Shown here piece by piece: positions 42,444 to 53,400 of a DNA stretch of 64,000 bases (the first letter of the stretch is position 1; each line of letters opens with the position of its first letter). The notes under the pieces were generated by a model, which worked only from the letters and a program-made list of their open reading frames with translations, did no database searches and had not been told where the DNA came from. Made by a program: the position numbers and the translations under genes. The stretch is from Syngnathus acus (lineage: Eukaryota > Chordata > Actinopteri > Syngnathiformes > Syngnathidae), in contig NC_051088.1 in the NCBI RefSeq assembly GCF_901709675.1, positions 6,025,693 through 6,089,692 on the forward strand, in the 5' to 3' direction.

Positions 42444-43529
42444 TTATTGTAATGTGTATGCGTTGTGTTCTGCACTATTTATTTTGTCCATTTTGTCATA
42501 TTATTGATAGGTATGATCAACAGTTATGATCCAAAACATACCACATCATCTCTATCTGTCCGCCTCTGTCAAATGTCTCTCTGTGCCTGCCTTTCTATTT
42601 ATAATACACGAGCTTTATGCATATTCGTTCCCGAGTTTCCAAAATCTGTTGTATTCAAAAGCGAAACACATCATGTTGAAATTCTCGCTGGTCGTCGACA
42701 ACATCGTATCCCACCGAGCCACTTTTCATTGATTATGATACTGTATACAGGATGTACAATATTATCATTATAGGTTGTTCAACAAAAGTGATTTGTTTGT
42801 TTCACACAAATACACACACCTTTGTCATGATCATCTACACGACATGATTGTATTCATCAAGAATATGAATCTGCCTCTCGGACACTATTGTGGATTGGGT
42901 ACCATGCTGAGACCTCTCATGTGCATGTGTACAAATACACTCAATTCAAAACATAGAATATATTCCCGTGGGGTGTAGTCATGCAGGTCATGTGATCTTT
43001 TAAATTTAAAGACATCGCAGACCTTGGCATAAGTCAGTAGAACCATGCCAGTTGGTGAAATAAGATGTCGACAGAAACAAAAAAGAGAATAATTGCCCAC
43101 AAGAAAAATATTATCTGGGTTTATCATTGTTTTCAATCCATTCGTCCCTAAATCAATTTTCTTGACCAATTATCATGATGGTATATTCCAATGAGAGCCC
43201 TCTGAAGGCTGAAGGAAGTCTCAGTTTTAGAAACATCCTGTCTTTGCCAGACTTTGGAAGACTACACAGTACATTGCCTGAATGACAATGTTTGTTCCGC
43301 AAGAAACCACGCACACATACTCACTTTGGTCTTGCTGTGAATCTGGCTGCCCAAGCACGCAACACATGCGATGCATCTGTGAATGACCTGTGAGGGAAGA
43401 AACTTAAGTTCAATTCCGTGGACTGGTAGTCTTGCAATCTACTGACTGATGTTGTTGCCGTTCAGTCCTGCTTACTACAACCAGGTTAATAAACATGATG
43501 TTCCTATTCAACAAATACCTTTACAATCA
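42444..43529. other. Noncoding stretch, nothing recognised
   Basis: Open frames at 42465-42773 (+) and 42885-43169 (-) have no recognisable domain. No repeat is recognised. Confidence 0.45.
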
Positions 43530-43972
43530 AAAGGCTTTACACTGGCTCCCAGGCAGCTGTAGAATAGATTTCAAAATTCGGATTCTGAAAAAAATCACTG
43601 TGTGGTTGGGTTCTGAATATATTAAAGAAATGCCAATTTGAATTTAAACCCAGAAGGGCTCTGAGGTCTGTGGACTTGGGTCAATTGGTGGAACCCAGGT
43701 TTCAATGCAAACATGGTGAAGCGGCATTTCGTTGTTATGCTGTACACAAGTGAAATACACTGCCAGCATAAGTGAAGTTAGTCCCAAGATTAAATACTTT
43801 TAGATTTTTTTTCATCATTCTTAAGGTACGTTTGTTCTTTTTGCTTTTGAATGTCATTCGGCTGTTTATTTGTAAATGTTTTTAGGTGTTGTGCTTTTGT
43901 CTGTGTGAACCACTTCAAAGTTGCCTTATGTATGAAATTTTCTGTATAAATGAATAAAAGTGCCTGCCTTAA
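43530..43972 (+). pseudogene. L2-like LINE 3' fragment
   Basis: The + strand encodes the C-terminal text typical of L2/Rex-type LINEs: LHWLPGSCRIDFKI at the start, then RRALRSVDLG and QLVEPRFQCKHGEAAF. The 3' untranslated part ends with a CACTTCAAAGTTGCCTTATG motif, GTATAAATGAATAAAAG and TGCCTGCCTT. These agree with the family layout (LHWLPV..RI.FKIL, then P...LR), followed by the ...actttgaa...tataaataaa...ttgccttg tail. Stops and shifts are present and everything upstream is missing: a 5'-truncated, inactive copy. Confidence 0.8.
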
Positions 43973-45180
43973 CATAAAAAAATCCTTTGTTAGGACATCA
44001 TTTTGCTCCCTGTATTGGGTCTCATTAGATTGTACAGTATAATGTTTGCAACTGCCAGAAACTTCTCCTTTGTATCTTTAATACTTGTTGAATAAAGCTG
44101 CTTATAATACTGATCATTAATTGCCACAAAATGGGACATCTGCATCTAACTCGTCACAGTAGCAGTAAGTGTAGGATGCTCCAGGGAATTGCCCCACATG
44201 TGTGAGTGTGGTTTCACATGGAAGCACACAATGACAGGCCACGTACAATCGTCCAAAGTCAAGCATAGACAGGATATCTCTAAAATTGGGCCTCTTCCTT
44301 ATTTTTTTTTTTTTTTTTTGTTTCATGTGGGCTACAGCAGGCCTGGCTCAAATCCAAACAGAGACCTCCCTGACATTGTCACGCACACACATCCAATGTT
44401 TAGCAGAGGAACACTGCGACCAGGAGGACTTTTGAGAAGATGCTTCGGCGGGACAGCCACATGAGAAAAAGGAAAGAAAAAAAAAGTTGTTTTTAACGAT
44501 GTTGCTTTTTCAACGATAGTCTTGATAGCGCCGAGTCACACATCAACGTGCGTAGAAACACACACTGCCACAAGCGCCATCAGACGCTTGTTGTCCCATT
44601 CATAAATTTCTCCAAGGGTATTTCTGAAACGGAGGACCTACCCGCCCCTTTTACTACTCCGGCTGAGCGGGCCCATGTGGGAACAATTAGGCTTGGAGGC
44701 AAGTTTGGCAAAGGTCCGTAGCAACAGCTGCAGATGTTTTTATTTACCTTTTGCTCTACTGCTGGATAATGTCACGAGCACATCTGCTACTGTGCAACGT
44801 AACTGCGGTTACATGCGTGGTTGACCCATAATTCTGTAATTACCCACCAAGTGAGATGAAGAGGCCTAGCAACCACTCAAAGCCACACATAGCTTTACTC
44901 CCCCTCTTCCTCGCTGCGGCCCTCCAGTGGCGTGAAGCGCTGTCTACCGAGCCAAAAGCCAAAAGAGAGACAGACACGAGCTGGAGAGCAGAAGAGACTG
45001 GACGGGGCTGAACTCATCCTCAGCAGCAACTGACTGTATTTTGCTGTCATTTTAGTCAATAGCTGCTTAATTGCCTTTGATTTGGAATGAGCGAAGATAA
45101 GAACTTGTTCGATTATATTCAGTGTTTGTAGTTGCAATGTGCTGTCTGCGGCTTTGCAGGGGCATTTAAATTAGACACAA
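43973..45180. other. Noncoding stretch, nothing recognised
   Basis: A poly-T run lies at about 44300-44320. Open frames at 44189-44464 (+) and 44895-45137 (-) have no recognisable domain. Confidence 0.45.
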
Positions 45181-45279
45181 CAGTATTCAACTCAACTTAA
45201 TTTATAGAGAACTTTAAAAAACTACCGCAGCTGATACAAAGTGCTGTAAATAAACATCAAATAGAAATATCAACTTATA
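45181..45279. repeat. LINE/SINE-like tail fragment
   Basis: AACTCAACTTAATTTATAGA, then GAACTTTAAAAA and ACAAAGTGCTGTAAATAAAC, match the common teleost motif ...caactttatttatagagcactttaa...acaaagtgctgtaca.... Microsatellites follow directly, as is usual next to such tails. Confidence 0.6.
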
Positions 45280-45328
45280 TAATAATGATGATGATGATGA
45301 GGAGGAGGAGGAGGAGGAGGATTGTTAA

Positions 45329-45362
<34 letters not shown>
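45280..45362. repeat. (ATG)n-(AGG)n-(TTA)n compound microsatellite
   Basis: Three successive trinucleotide arrays: GATGAT, GAGGAG and TTATTA. Confidence 0.95.
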
Positions 45363-45938
45363 CAGTCATTAAAAATAGACCTCTTTAAAAACTAGATAAA
45401 TCCGGGATGTTTAAATGTTTCTGCAGCGCCTCCTTTGTGTCTTCAGGCCAAACTGTCAAAGTACCTATGCTGCCGACTGTCTCGAAACGCATGAAGTGAA
45501 TTTCGCAAAAGAGGGAGAGAAGAGCTACCATCACAAGCAAAGGCGCCACAAGAAGTTTAACTTCTTGTCGTTGCAGCTTATGTGAACATGACTCAAGTTG
45601 CCACTGTCCAGTATGAGGGTGCTAAGTAATGTCACGTGAAAAAAGATTGAGTTATTTTCGCTTTTTTCTTTTTACATTTGGAAAGTAATTCATAGCTCTG
45701 ATGTTATCTGACAATTTTGTGTTTTTTTTTTTTACATCATTTATTTTTAATCGGTGATATTTAGTTAGGTATTTATGTCAATTTATTAGACACCAAAAAT
45801 TCCAGTTTTGAAAAAGAATTGTCATCATTTTGGAAATCAAAAACTGAAAATGGCAGTTTTTTTCATTAATATTGCTAGCACAATCTCATTGAATCTGTTT
45901 AGTATCCAGATCCAGATAAAATTCACCAAATAAAAAAG

Positions 45939-45939
<1 letters not shown>
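45363..45939. other. Noncoding gap, nothing recognised
   Basis: AT-rich sequence with a poly-T run at about 45721-45735. No gene or repeat is recognised. Confidence 0.45.
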
Positions 45940-46208
<269 letters not shown>

Positions 46209-46382
46209 TGGAAATTCTGAACGATTAAGGATCCTTCTATCGTAACTTCAAAGTGGACACTCAAAAAGGAGTTGTTTGTAATGATGAGTAATTATCAGCA
46301 TTGACAATGAGGACCATATATGGATCACTTCGCAGAAGCAGTGTGAGGATATGTGTGCGCGCGCGTGTGTGCGTGCATGTGT

Positions 46383-47160
46383 TGGGGGGGTGCCACCAAG
46401 CTTAGCATCTCCCAGATGTGCAAACCATATGTTGTGACTGAAATTAAAACAAAATAGGAACAGTGGAACATGAAAGGGATTTTTAACTTTGTAAAGAAAG
46501 TTAGCAGTCTCTACAGATAGGGTGATGGCCGAGAAGACGCCACATGAAAGAGGCGCGGATGTTGCTGTGCTTTTTGAACTTCTTATTCCTATTTCCTGCT
46601 CATAAGTTCACCGAGCAGATGGGGACCAAAGACACAAGGAAGTTTAGATTTTCTGCCCCACGGCCCATTGTATATGATGCATGTAAGTGCGTAACACTGC
46701 AGTGTTATCATTTACAGATGCTTGAGTGCACACCAGGAGGTCACAACAACAATGGGGGAAAGGGCCTCACAAGGACAGAGCTTCCACCATCCTGGCATTA
46801 ATTCCTGACATCATGTGCATGATATCTTTCTTTACAAAGATATATATATATTTATAAGAAAATGCAAATCAACTTATTGCTTAATTTGAAAAACTGAGTC
46901 GGGAGAATAGTCCTCTCGACTGTATTTTTTATTTTTACCCAATAATGTTATTGTTATCATGAAATGTGAGGTCAATCAGTGAGTGAAGTCTTTAAGAGAA
47001 AATGTGTTTAAATGGTTAAGTGGGTACTGGGGGAAAAAAAGCTTGAAGCGGATCGCTCCGACTCCGACGGACCAATCCAGGTTTCTGAAAACAAATACAA
47101 TACTGCCATCTGTAGTTACTTTAGTATACTGCAGCAGGGCCACGGTGAGGGTGGCAGTGA
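46383..47160. other. Noncoding stretch, nothing recognised
   Basis: Open frames at 46544-46801 (+) and 46983-47183 (+) are short and featureless. Confidence 0.45.
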
Positions 47161-47650
47161 AACATCACATTGATTTGATTTAGTTTATTTCGGCAAGTAC
47201 AACACACTTATCACAACTACATTTCACATTTTGTTTTACATGACTTGTCAAAAAAGGGAAGCGGGTTGAAGCAGTTCTGTTTATCCAGCCCCGTCCCGAT
47301 TACAACCAAGGGTTTCACTGCCAGACACACAATCTACATTACTACAGTACTACCATAATCATGAAAAGAGAGAAACAAAAGAAAAAAGAAATGTGACCAG
47401 GATAACATATTATTGAATATGGCAATAACAAACAAAGTGGAAGTTTGAATGTGATTTGGATACAGCAATTATTTGGATACAACAAAAACAAATAAACTGG
47501 AGGTTTGAATATGATTTGAATAGAGCATAAAACTGGAAGTTTGCATAACTAATCAATTAATTTATATCAATTTGTTTTGAATACTGCAATGCCAAGTTGA
47601 TTTAGTTATAATATGTTTTAACAGTTTGATTTGAATACAACAGTGACAGT
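47161..47650. repeat. Dispersed repeat with minisatellite-like interior
   Basis: It begins with CATTGATTTGATTTAGTTTA and TTTCGGCAAGTACAACACAC, resembling the antisense tail of a common fish retroposon. From about 47420 the motif (A)ACTGGA(A/G)GTTTGAAT(A/G)TG followed by ATTTG(A/G)AT recurs about four times in degenerate form with A/C-rich spacers. Class and ends are uncertain. Confidence 0.45.
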
Positions 47651-49600
47651 TTAATCAATTTCAAGAGAGTTGGAGTCACAATCTTTCAGGGCACCCCGGG
47701 CACTGTCCCCAACAACAGGCGGTACTTGCACCCACCGATCACAGCTAATCGTTTCCCACTGGCCTCCTGTAGCTTCCCACTGGCCTGTAGCCATTTTCTT
47801 ATGAAGTTCAGACATCTCAAGGCCATTATCTCTGGCCTCTCTACTCTCGGCCCTCAGGTTGCTTTCCAAGGCTGGAAGTCCCTCGCTTCCAAGGACGCCA
47901 GCCTTCGTTCCTTTCAGCTTATTTTGTAGGTGGAAGTGCAACCTCATGAGGGTCAACGTAGAGTGGAGATGGTTGATTTCACTGAAAATCCAGCTTAGGA
48001 GAGCCATAGCTTATCATACAGTTGGGGAAGTGCCTGTTCCTGCCGCTAGGAGATCTGCTCCTGGTGTGCTCTCAAGACTGCAACTCCCTCTCATTTATGT
48101 ATTACTCCACATTCCACAATATTGTTTATGTATTCTGGTATCAGCGTTGACAACAGTGTTCAAGACTTTTTGTAACAACATTTGTACACTTCAGCAGCAC
48201 AGGCACCAGCCTGTATTGTAGACATAATACAAGCGATTTCTATTACCTGGTAGCAAGTGTTCAAATAGCAACAGTCCTCTGTGCCCAAGGTTATTTTGTC
48301 TCAGTTTGAATAGATCTAGTTTGTTGGGGTGCATATGTACCCATATCGGCATTTTCATTTTTCTTCTTTAAAATCGAACTTCTGTAGGGTGCGTGTGGCA
48401 TTTGTTTTAATAGTCACAGATAGAAAAAGACTGATTTCGATTGTCACAAATTCACATGCATTTGCAATCACCATTGACATACTGAGTAGTGTTTCAAAAA
48501 CAATATTTTCAATATAGATTTCGGCTTGTTGCGTTTTGTTCAAGATGTCCGTTTTTGAGCAAGGAAAACAAAGATGTGGAGTAATAGTTGATTCTTTATT
48601 TGCAAGATCTTGGGTTGTTTTACGGCAGTCAGTACACAATGCACTTCAGCAGATGACACAACAACCTCATAGTTCCGGTCAGAAGGCTTTATAGTGTCCA
48701 CTAGCAGGAATACAGAAGAGAAGAAAAGGGAGGGGGAAAGAAGGAAAAACATAAGGCAGTTATTTGTTCCGTTATCACCTGAACGTCTTGTTATCTACTG
48801 AATGTTTTGTATCTATGTGTCATGAAGTTAATGAGTTGTGCCTTATGTGTAATGGAAAAGTTACGAAGCTCTGTGTGCCGTGTCTGTGCTCTGATGGAGC
48901 AACTATGTTTGTATAAATTAATAAGAGTATTTACATATTGATTGATATGATAAAGTACACAAGTTTGTATAAACTAATAAGAGTATGTACACATTGCTGT
49001 TGCTCCCTCTTCAGACTCCACCACCTGTTTTGTTACTTCTTTATCTGTGAACTTATTTATACTCGTCGAGGTGGAAACTCGTTGACTGTATTTTCTTTTA
49101 TTCCCGTTTGATCCAAGTTTCTGTTATTGCAGTGACGTTGAGAAGTTTATCCAATGTCTAAAGATAGTCCTGTGTTTTTCAGAGGGTTGGACGGACAGAT
49201 GATCGGATCATCATTTTGGGGTCTTTTTAGAGGTTTCAGAGTGGGCCTAAATAGAGATGTCCACATACATTTTGGCGCTAATTGATCTTAATTGATATTT
49301 CGACATTATTAGCGATGTATTTACAATGATTTTGAATGGCATATGATCACCAAGTCACCAAGACATGAAAGAACGGAAGTGGGCGTGGCCATATAACTCC
49401 TTGAAAGTGAACGTTTTTCAAGGCGTTAGTTATTTCATTATTTCTCCAAGTTGAATGGGTGAAATAAAAATGCTCTTTAATTTTTTCCCCAAAATACATA
49501 AACTAAACTTGTGAGTGAAAATGGACCATCACGACTGGATTTCCGAGTAACGAGGAATCTTCGCTTTTACGCGACTTATCAAGCCACATCCAACATGGCA
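47651..49600. other. Noncoding stretch upstream of TARDBP
   Basis: No exon is recognised. A direct repeat of GTTTGTATAAATTAATAAGA followed by GTATTTACATATTG lies at about 48907-48941 and again at 48963-48997 with four or five differences. Open frames at 47651-48221 overlap on both strands and have no recognisable domain. Confidence 0.45.
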
Positions 49601-49689
49601 ACTACGACGCAGCATAATTCTTCAAAGATGCGGAAAGCATCTAGCTTGTATCCTTGTAAAATTCCAGCGTTCTCATTAGGGTGACGTCA
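49601..49689 (+). promoter_or_regulatory. Probable TARDBP core promoter region with CRE
   Basis: A perfect cAMP-response element TGACGTCA lies at 49682-49689, followed within about 10 bp by CAGCCATTTTG, which is a YY1-type site (AAAATGGC on the other strand). CRE plus YY1 near the start site is common in ubiquitously expressed vertebrate genes without a TATA box, which suits TARDBP. No TATA box is visible at a suitable spacing. The exact transcription start cannot be read from the sequence. Confidence 0.5.
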
Positions 49690-49844
49690 GCCCCAGCAGC
49701 CATTTTGTTAGCTAACTCAGAGGTAGCCGCTGGCGCGTGTGGTATAATTGCGTGCATTGTGCGTAGCAAAGCTTGTATTTCAATTCCACCGTCGTATTTC
49801 GAATTTTTATTTTACTCCAATCTGGTTTGACCATAAGACCGTAG
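49690..49844 (+). other. Probable noncoding first exon of TARDBP
   Basis: The TARDBP start codon at 50202 is preceded by a splice-acceptor-like GGCCTTTCAG at 50187-50196. A strong donor, GTAG|GTAAGG, occurs at 49844/49845. This predicts a noncoding first exon ending at 49844 and an intron of about 350 bp, matching the known vertebrate gene, where exon 1 is untranslated and the ATG sits a few bases into exon 2. The 5' limit is a guess placed just after the CRE. Confidence 0.5.
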
Positions 49845-50201
49845 GTAAGGAGATTACGTTTGTATTTGTTGACTGCGAGTCCACATCTAGACTGGACGGT
49901 CATTCATTTCTCAAGCCCTCTCGAGTTTGCTAGCTTCGGTGGCAAGCTAGCTAACTTGTTTGTCGTCGACAAAGGAGATAAGTGACGCATTTCGTGCGCC
50001 CTCTCAGCTCAGTAAAATCAAACGTTCGAGTATCTACAGTTGTGTGGGTGTCAACGTTCGATATTTTTTTCGTGTTTCTATTTGCTTCTGGGCGGAGCAA
50101 ATTCGAGTAACGAACTCAAGCGCATTCTTTTGCGTGTATAGCTTCCTCGTAGCGAGGTAGCACCAAGAGGCTTCAAGCTGGCTACCGGCCTTTCAGAGAA
50201 C

Positions 50202-50442
50202 ATGTCCGAGTTGTACATTCGGGTGGCCGAGGATGAGAACGAAGAGCCGATGGAGATCCCCTCGGAGGACGACGGCACGGTTCTGCTGTCGTCGGTTGCG
50301 GCCCAGTTTCCAGGGGCGTGCGGGCTTCGCTATAGAAATCCGGAGTCCCAGTGCATGCGTGGAGTTCGGCTTGTGGAGGGTGTCCTGCATGCGCCAGAGA
50401 GCGACTGGGGGAACCTGGTCTACGTGGTCAACTACCCCAAAG
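50202..50442 (+). CDS. tardbp: TARDBP coding exon 1: N-terminal domain
   Basis: Encodes residues 1-80 plus the first base of codon 81 (starting [12 protein letters not shown] and ending VYVVNYPK), the ubiquitin-like fold that drives head-to-tail oligomerisation. The ATG is the first in frame after the predicted acceptor at 50196. The donor is AAAG|GTAAGC. The exon is GC-rich with strong conservation, including [10 protein letters not shown] and [13 protein letters not shown]. Confidence 0.96.
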
Positions 50443-53400
50443 GTAAGCCCAAGTAGTGGATTTAATGAGAATTTAACAAAGGCCTGCGTATGATACAATT
50501 AATCAAAGTTAAACCCTTTATAAACACTCATAAATGCTAAAAGAAAACATTGAATGTTCCTTTGACGCCAAGGAAGTATGTCAAACTGAGGGGAAGCGTT
50601 TAATTGAGCTTGGCTCAGCTTTGACTGATAAAAAAAATGGGCTTTGCTTCCATTTTAGGGCATTTAAGGGCGGTTACAATTTTGGAAGTGTCTGGGTGTC
50701 AATTGATGGCAAATGTATCTATTCCTATCCTAATTCTGAAAATACACATGAAAGTGCAAATCCAATATGCAACTTAGTTGTACTTTCTGCCATCTAGTAG
50801 AAGAGCATGTAAAATGTTGTGCTTGTTACTATACATAACTGACTTTGATAGAGGACTAAAGAGGCATAATTAAAAAATAATAATAATAATCTGACTAAAT
50901 GAAAATATTTTTGGAGCAGCACAGCGTACTGGTTAGGAGTCACTGTTCTTTAAAGCTGCGCGATATTGGAAAAAAATGTGATATGCCATATGGATTATGA
51001 ATATATAATATTGAATATAGCGATATCGTCAGTGATATTTAATGTATCTAAAGAAATAACATTTTCATCAAATGAAGTACATTTTTTCATGCAATAAAAT
51101 AAGCTAGGTATTAGCTAAATGTAATTTCCCCTAGATAATGTTCAACTGTTAGATGGCTATGTGCACTTCAGTTTGCATTCGACTTCTCAAATTCAGATAA
51201 AAGCAAACAATTCCACGAAACGAGAAAGTGACTGATCTTTGCAATAGGCCCATAGGGTACGTCGATGCCGCAATATCAATATTTTTTTCTTTATATTGTG
51301 CAGCCCTATTCCAGCTACATTAGCACACTTTCTAATTTGATAGGGCATCATTCCATGTCCATTCACACACCCCTCCTAGAATCTCCGCTGGAATGCCTCT
51401 TAAAATGATTGGCGCCTTATGATGTCAAATGAAAGAATCTGATGATCAGCTCATCGCCAGAGGGTTCCCTCTCCCTGATTTAGAGTTTTGAGGCACTCAA
51501 GCCTATGTTTTTGGGCTACAGGATCACCCCAAATATCAATCAAGATGTGGTTAAGGGACAAAATGACCATCATGCTCATTCTGTGTGGTAGGGCTGTCGC
51601 AAACAAATCTTTTTAAACTCCTATATCCTGGCGATTACTCCAACAATTACTTGCGGAATCTTCCCTCACCCCAAAGGTGCCCATGCACTGCCTAGTTTAC
51701 TTATTTCTTTTCTTTTTATTGGGGGGAGGATAAAAGGTTAAAAGTGATTAGCATGTGTCTGCGCACTCCAAAATAGATATTTTTCATATTAATTTTTCTC
51801 TAAGCCAATGTCAATGTGCTTGTCAATGATGTTTAGGCTGCTCATCAGGCAAATGGGTGCATTTTGGATGGAAAGCCAACTACTTCATGTTTGGTCATCC
51901 TCAAAGCAATGCGTTTTCCTTCTTCCACAGATAACAAAAGAAAGATGGAGGAAATAGATGCCGCCTCAGCTGTGAAAGTCAAAAGGGGTTACCAGAAGAC
52001 ATCAGACCTTATTGTCCTCGGCCTGCCGTGGAAAACCACAGAGCAAGACTTGAAGGAATATTTCTCCACCTTTGGCGAGGTCATCATGGTACAGGTAGTG
52101 CAGCCCGTCGCTTTTTATGTCACATATGTGCAGCACTGTGCAAAAGTCTGATGCTACAAAGTTTTCCCCATCTTGTCACCTATTAGCTCAGTTAAAGCAC
52201 GGACATCGGACGTGTACGTAAGTGCATGCGGTAATTTATGTGGACCGGCAACAGTGGCTTTTAGTATTTAAACTTTAGATGAATAAAACTTCTGAATTGA
52301 TGGAGAAGCTTGTTAATACGAGGCTAACGCCACCCATATAGTATGTCGAAAATGGGAAAGTCCCGTGCTGCTAAACCATGTAACCATCCGGAGGTGTTTA
52401 GTATGCACAATATCTTCATACTGCAAGAGTTGTACTGGCTCCATTGATCAATTATTTGAACAAAATTACACGGCACCTTCCTCTCGTGTACGCAATGCGG
52501 ACACGTCTTTGTTAGTGTAGTTGCTGCTTCGTTTGGTTTATCTGCTGCTTTGTGGTCGCAGGCGACTGCACGCTGTATAAAACACGCATAATGGCAAGTT
52601 TTTTTTTTTTTTTCTTTCAAACAAATATTTCATGTAGATCAAGATACGTCTGCGGTCTAGGACCTTCCGTCATCGTGCGTTCGTCGTAGAGATGCACCGA
52701 TCCGACTTTTTCAGTTTCGATACCGATACCGATGCCGTGGCTTTGCGTATCGGTCGATACCCGATACCGATCCGATATTATGGTTGACTTAACAAGCTAC
52801 ATACCTCTACATGTGGAACAGAAAAGACTAAAGGCAATGGCATCAGGCATGACTACACAGTTCATTCCTAAGACAAAATGTAACAAGATAAAGCAGATTC
52901 ATGCAATGAACTATTTATTTGTAACAAAAATTGTGCAACAGCAGCAATAAAGTGTATCAGCATTTAAATTCAAGTAAATTAGGATACAAACTTCTTAAAA
53001 AAAAAAAATACAAATGTTGCAGCTGAAACTGCACTGGGCAAATATAGAAAGGGTGATCAAGCACACAGTAACCAAATATTAAAATAAATAGTAAACATGT
53101 AAACATTAGGTGCCGTTCCACATCACTCATGACCTGTTGATGCTCTAAAATTTAGAGTCTAAATGCTCATTTAAGCAGCAATGAGAAGTGCTCCCTGAAA
53201 ACAAGCTCCGCTTAGTACTAGTACTATAACTGGCAGTACTACCACCACCCCTGGCAACATTAGCTTTGCGGACATTACAAACTGCCGTCGAGCTAGTTGG
53301 CGTGTTCAGTTTAAAGTACCTCCACACAGCTGACTCTTTCGTTCGCTCCATGTTTGCGTTTGTTTAGAAAACTCTCGTGGATGCGGCACACGTGCTGCTG

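Noticed and set aside
50534-50797. 87-codon open frame in the first TARDBP coding intron
   Set aside because: It is inside an intron whose flanking exons splice in phase without it, and there is no domain.
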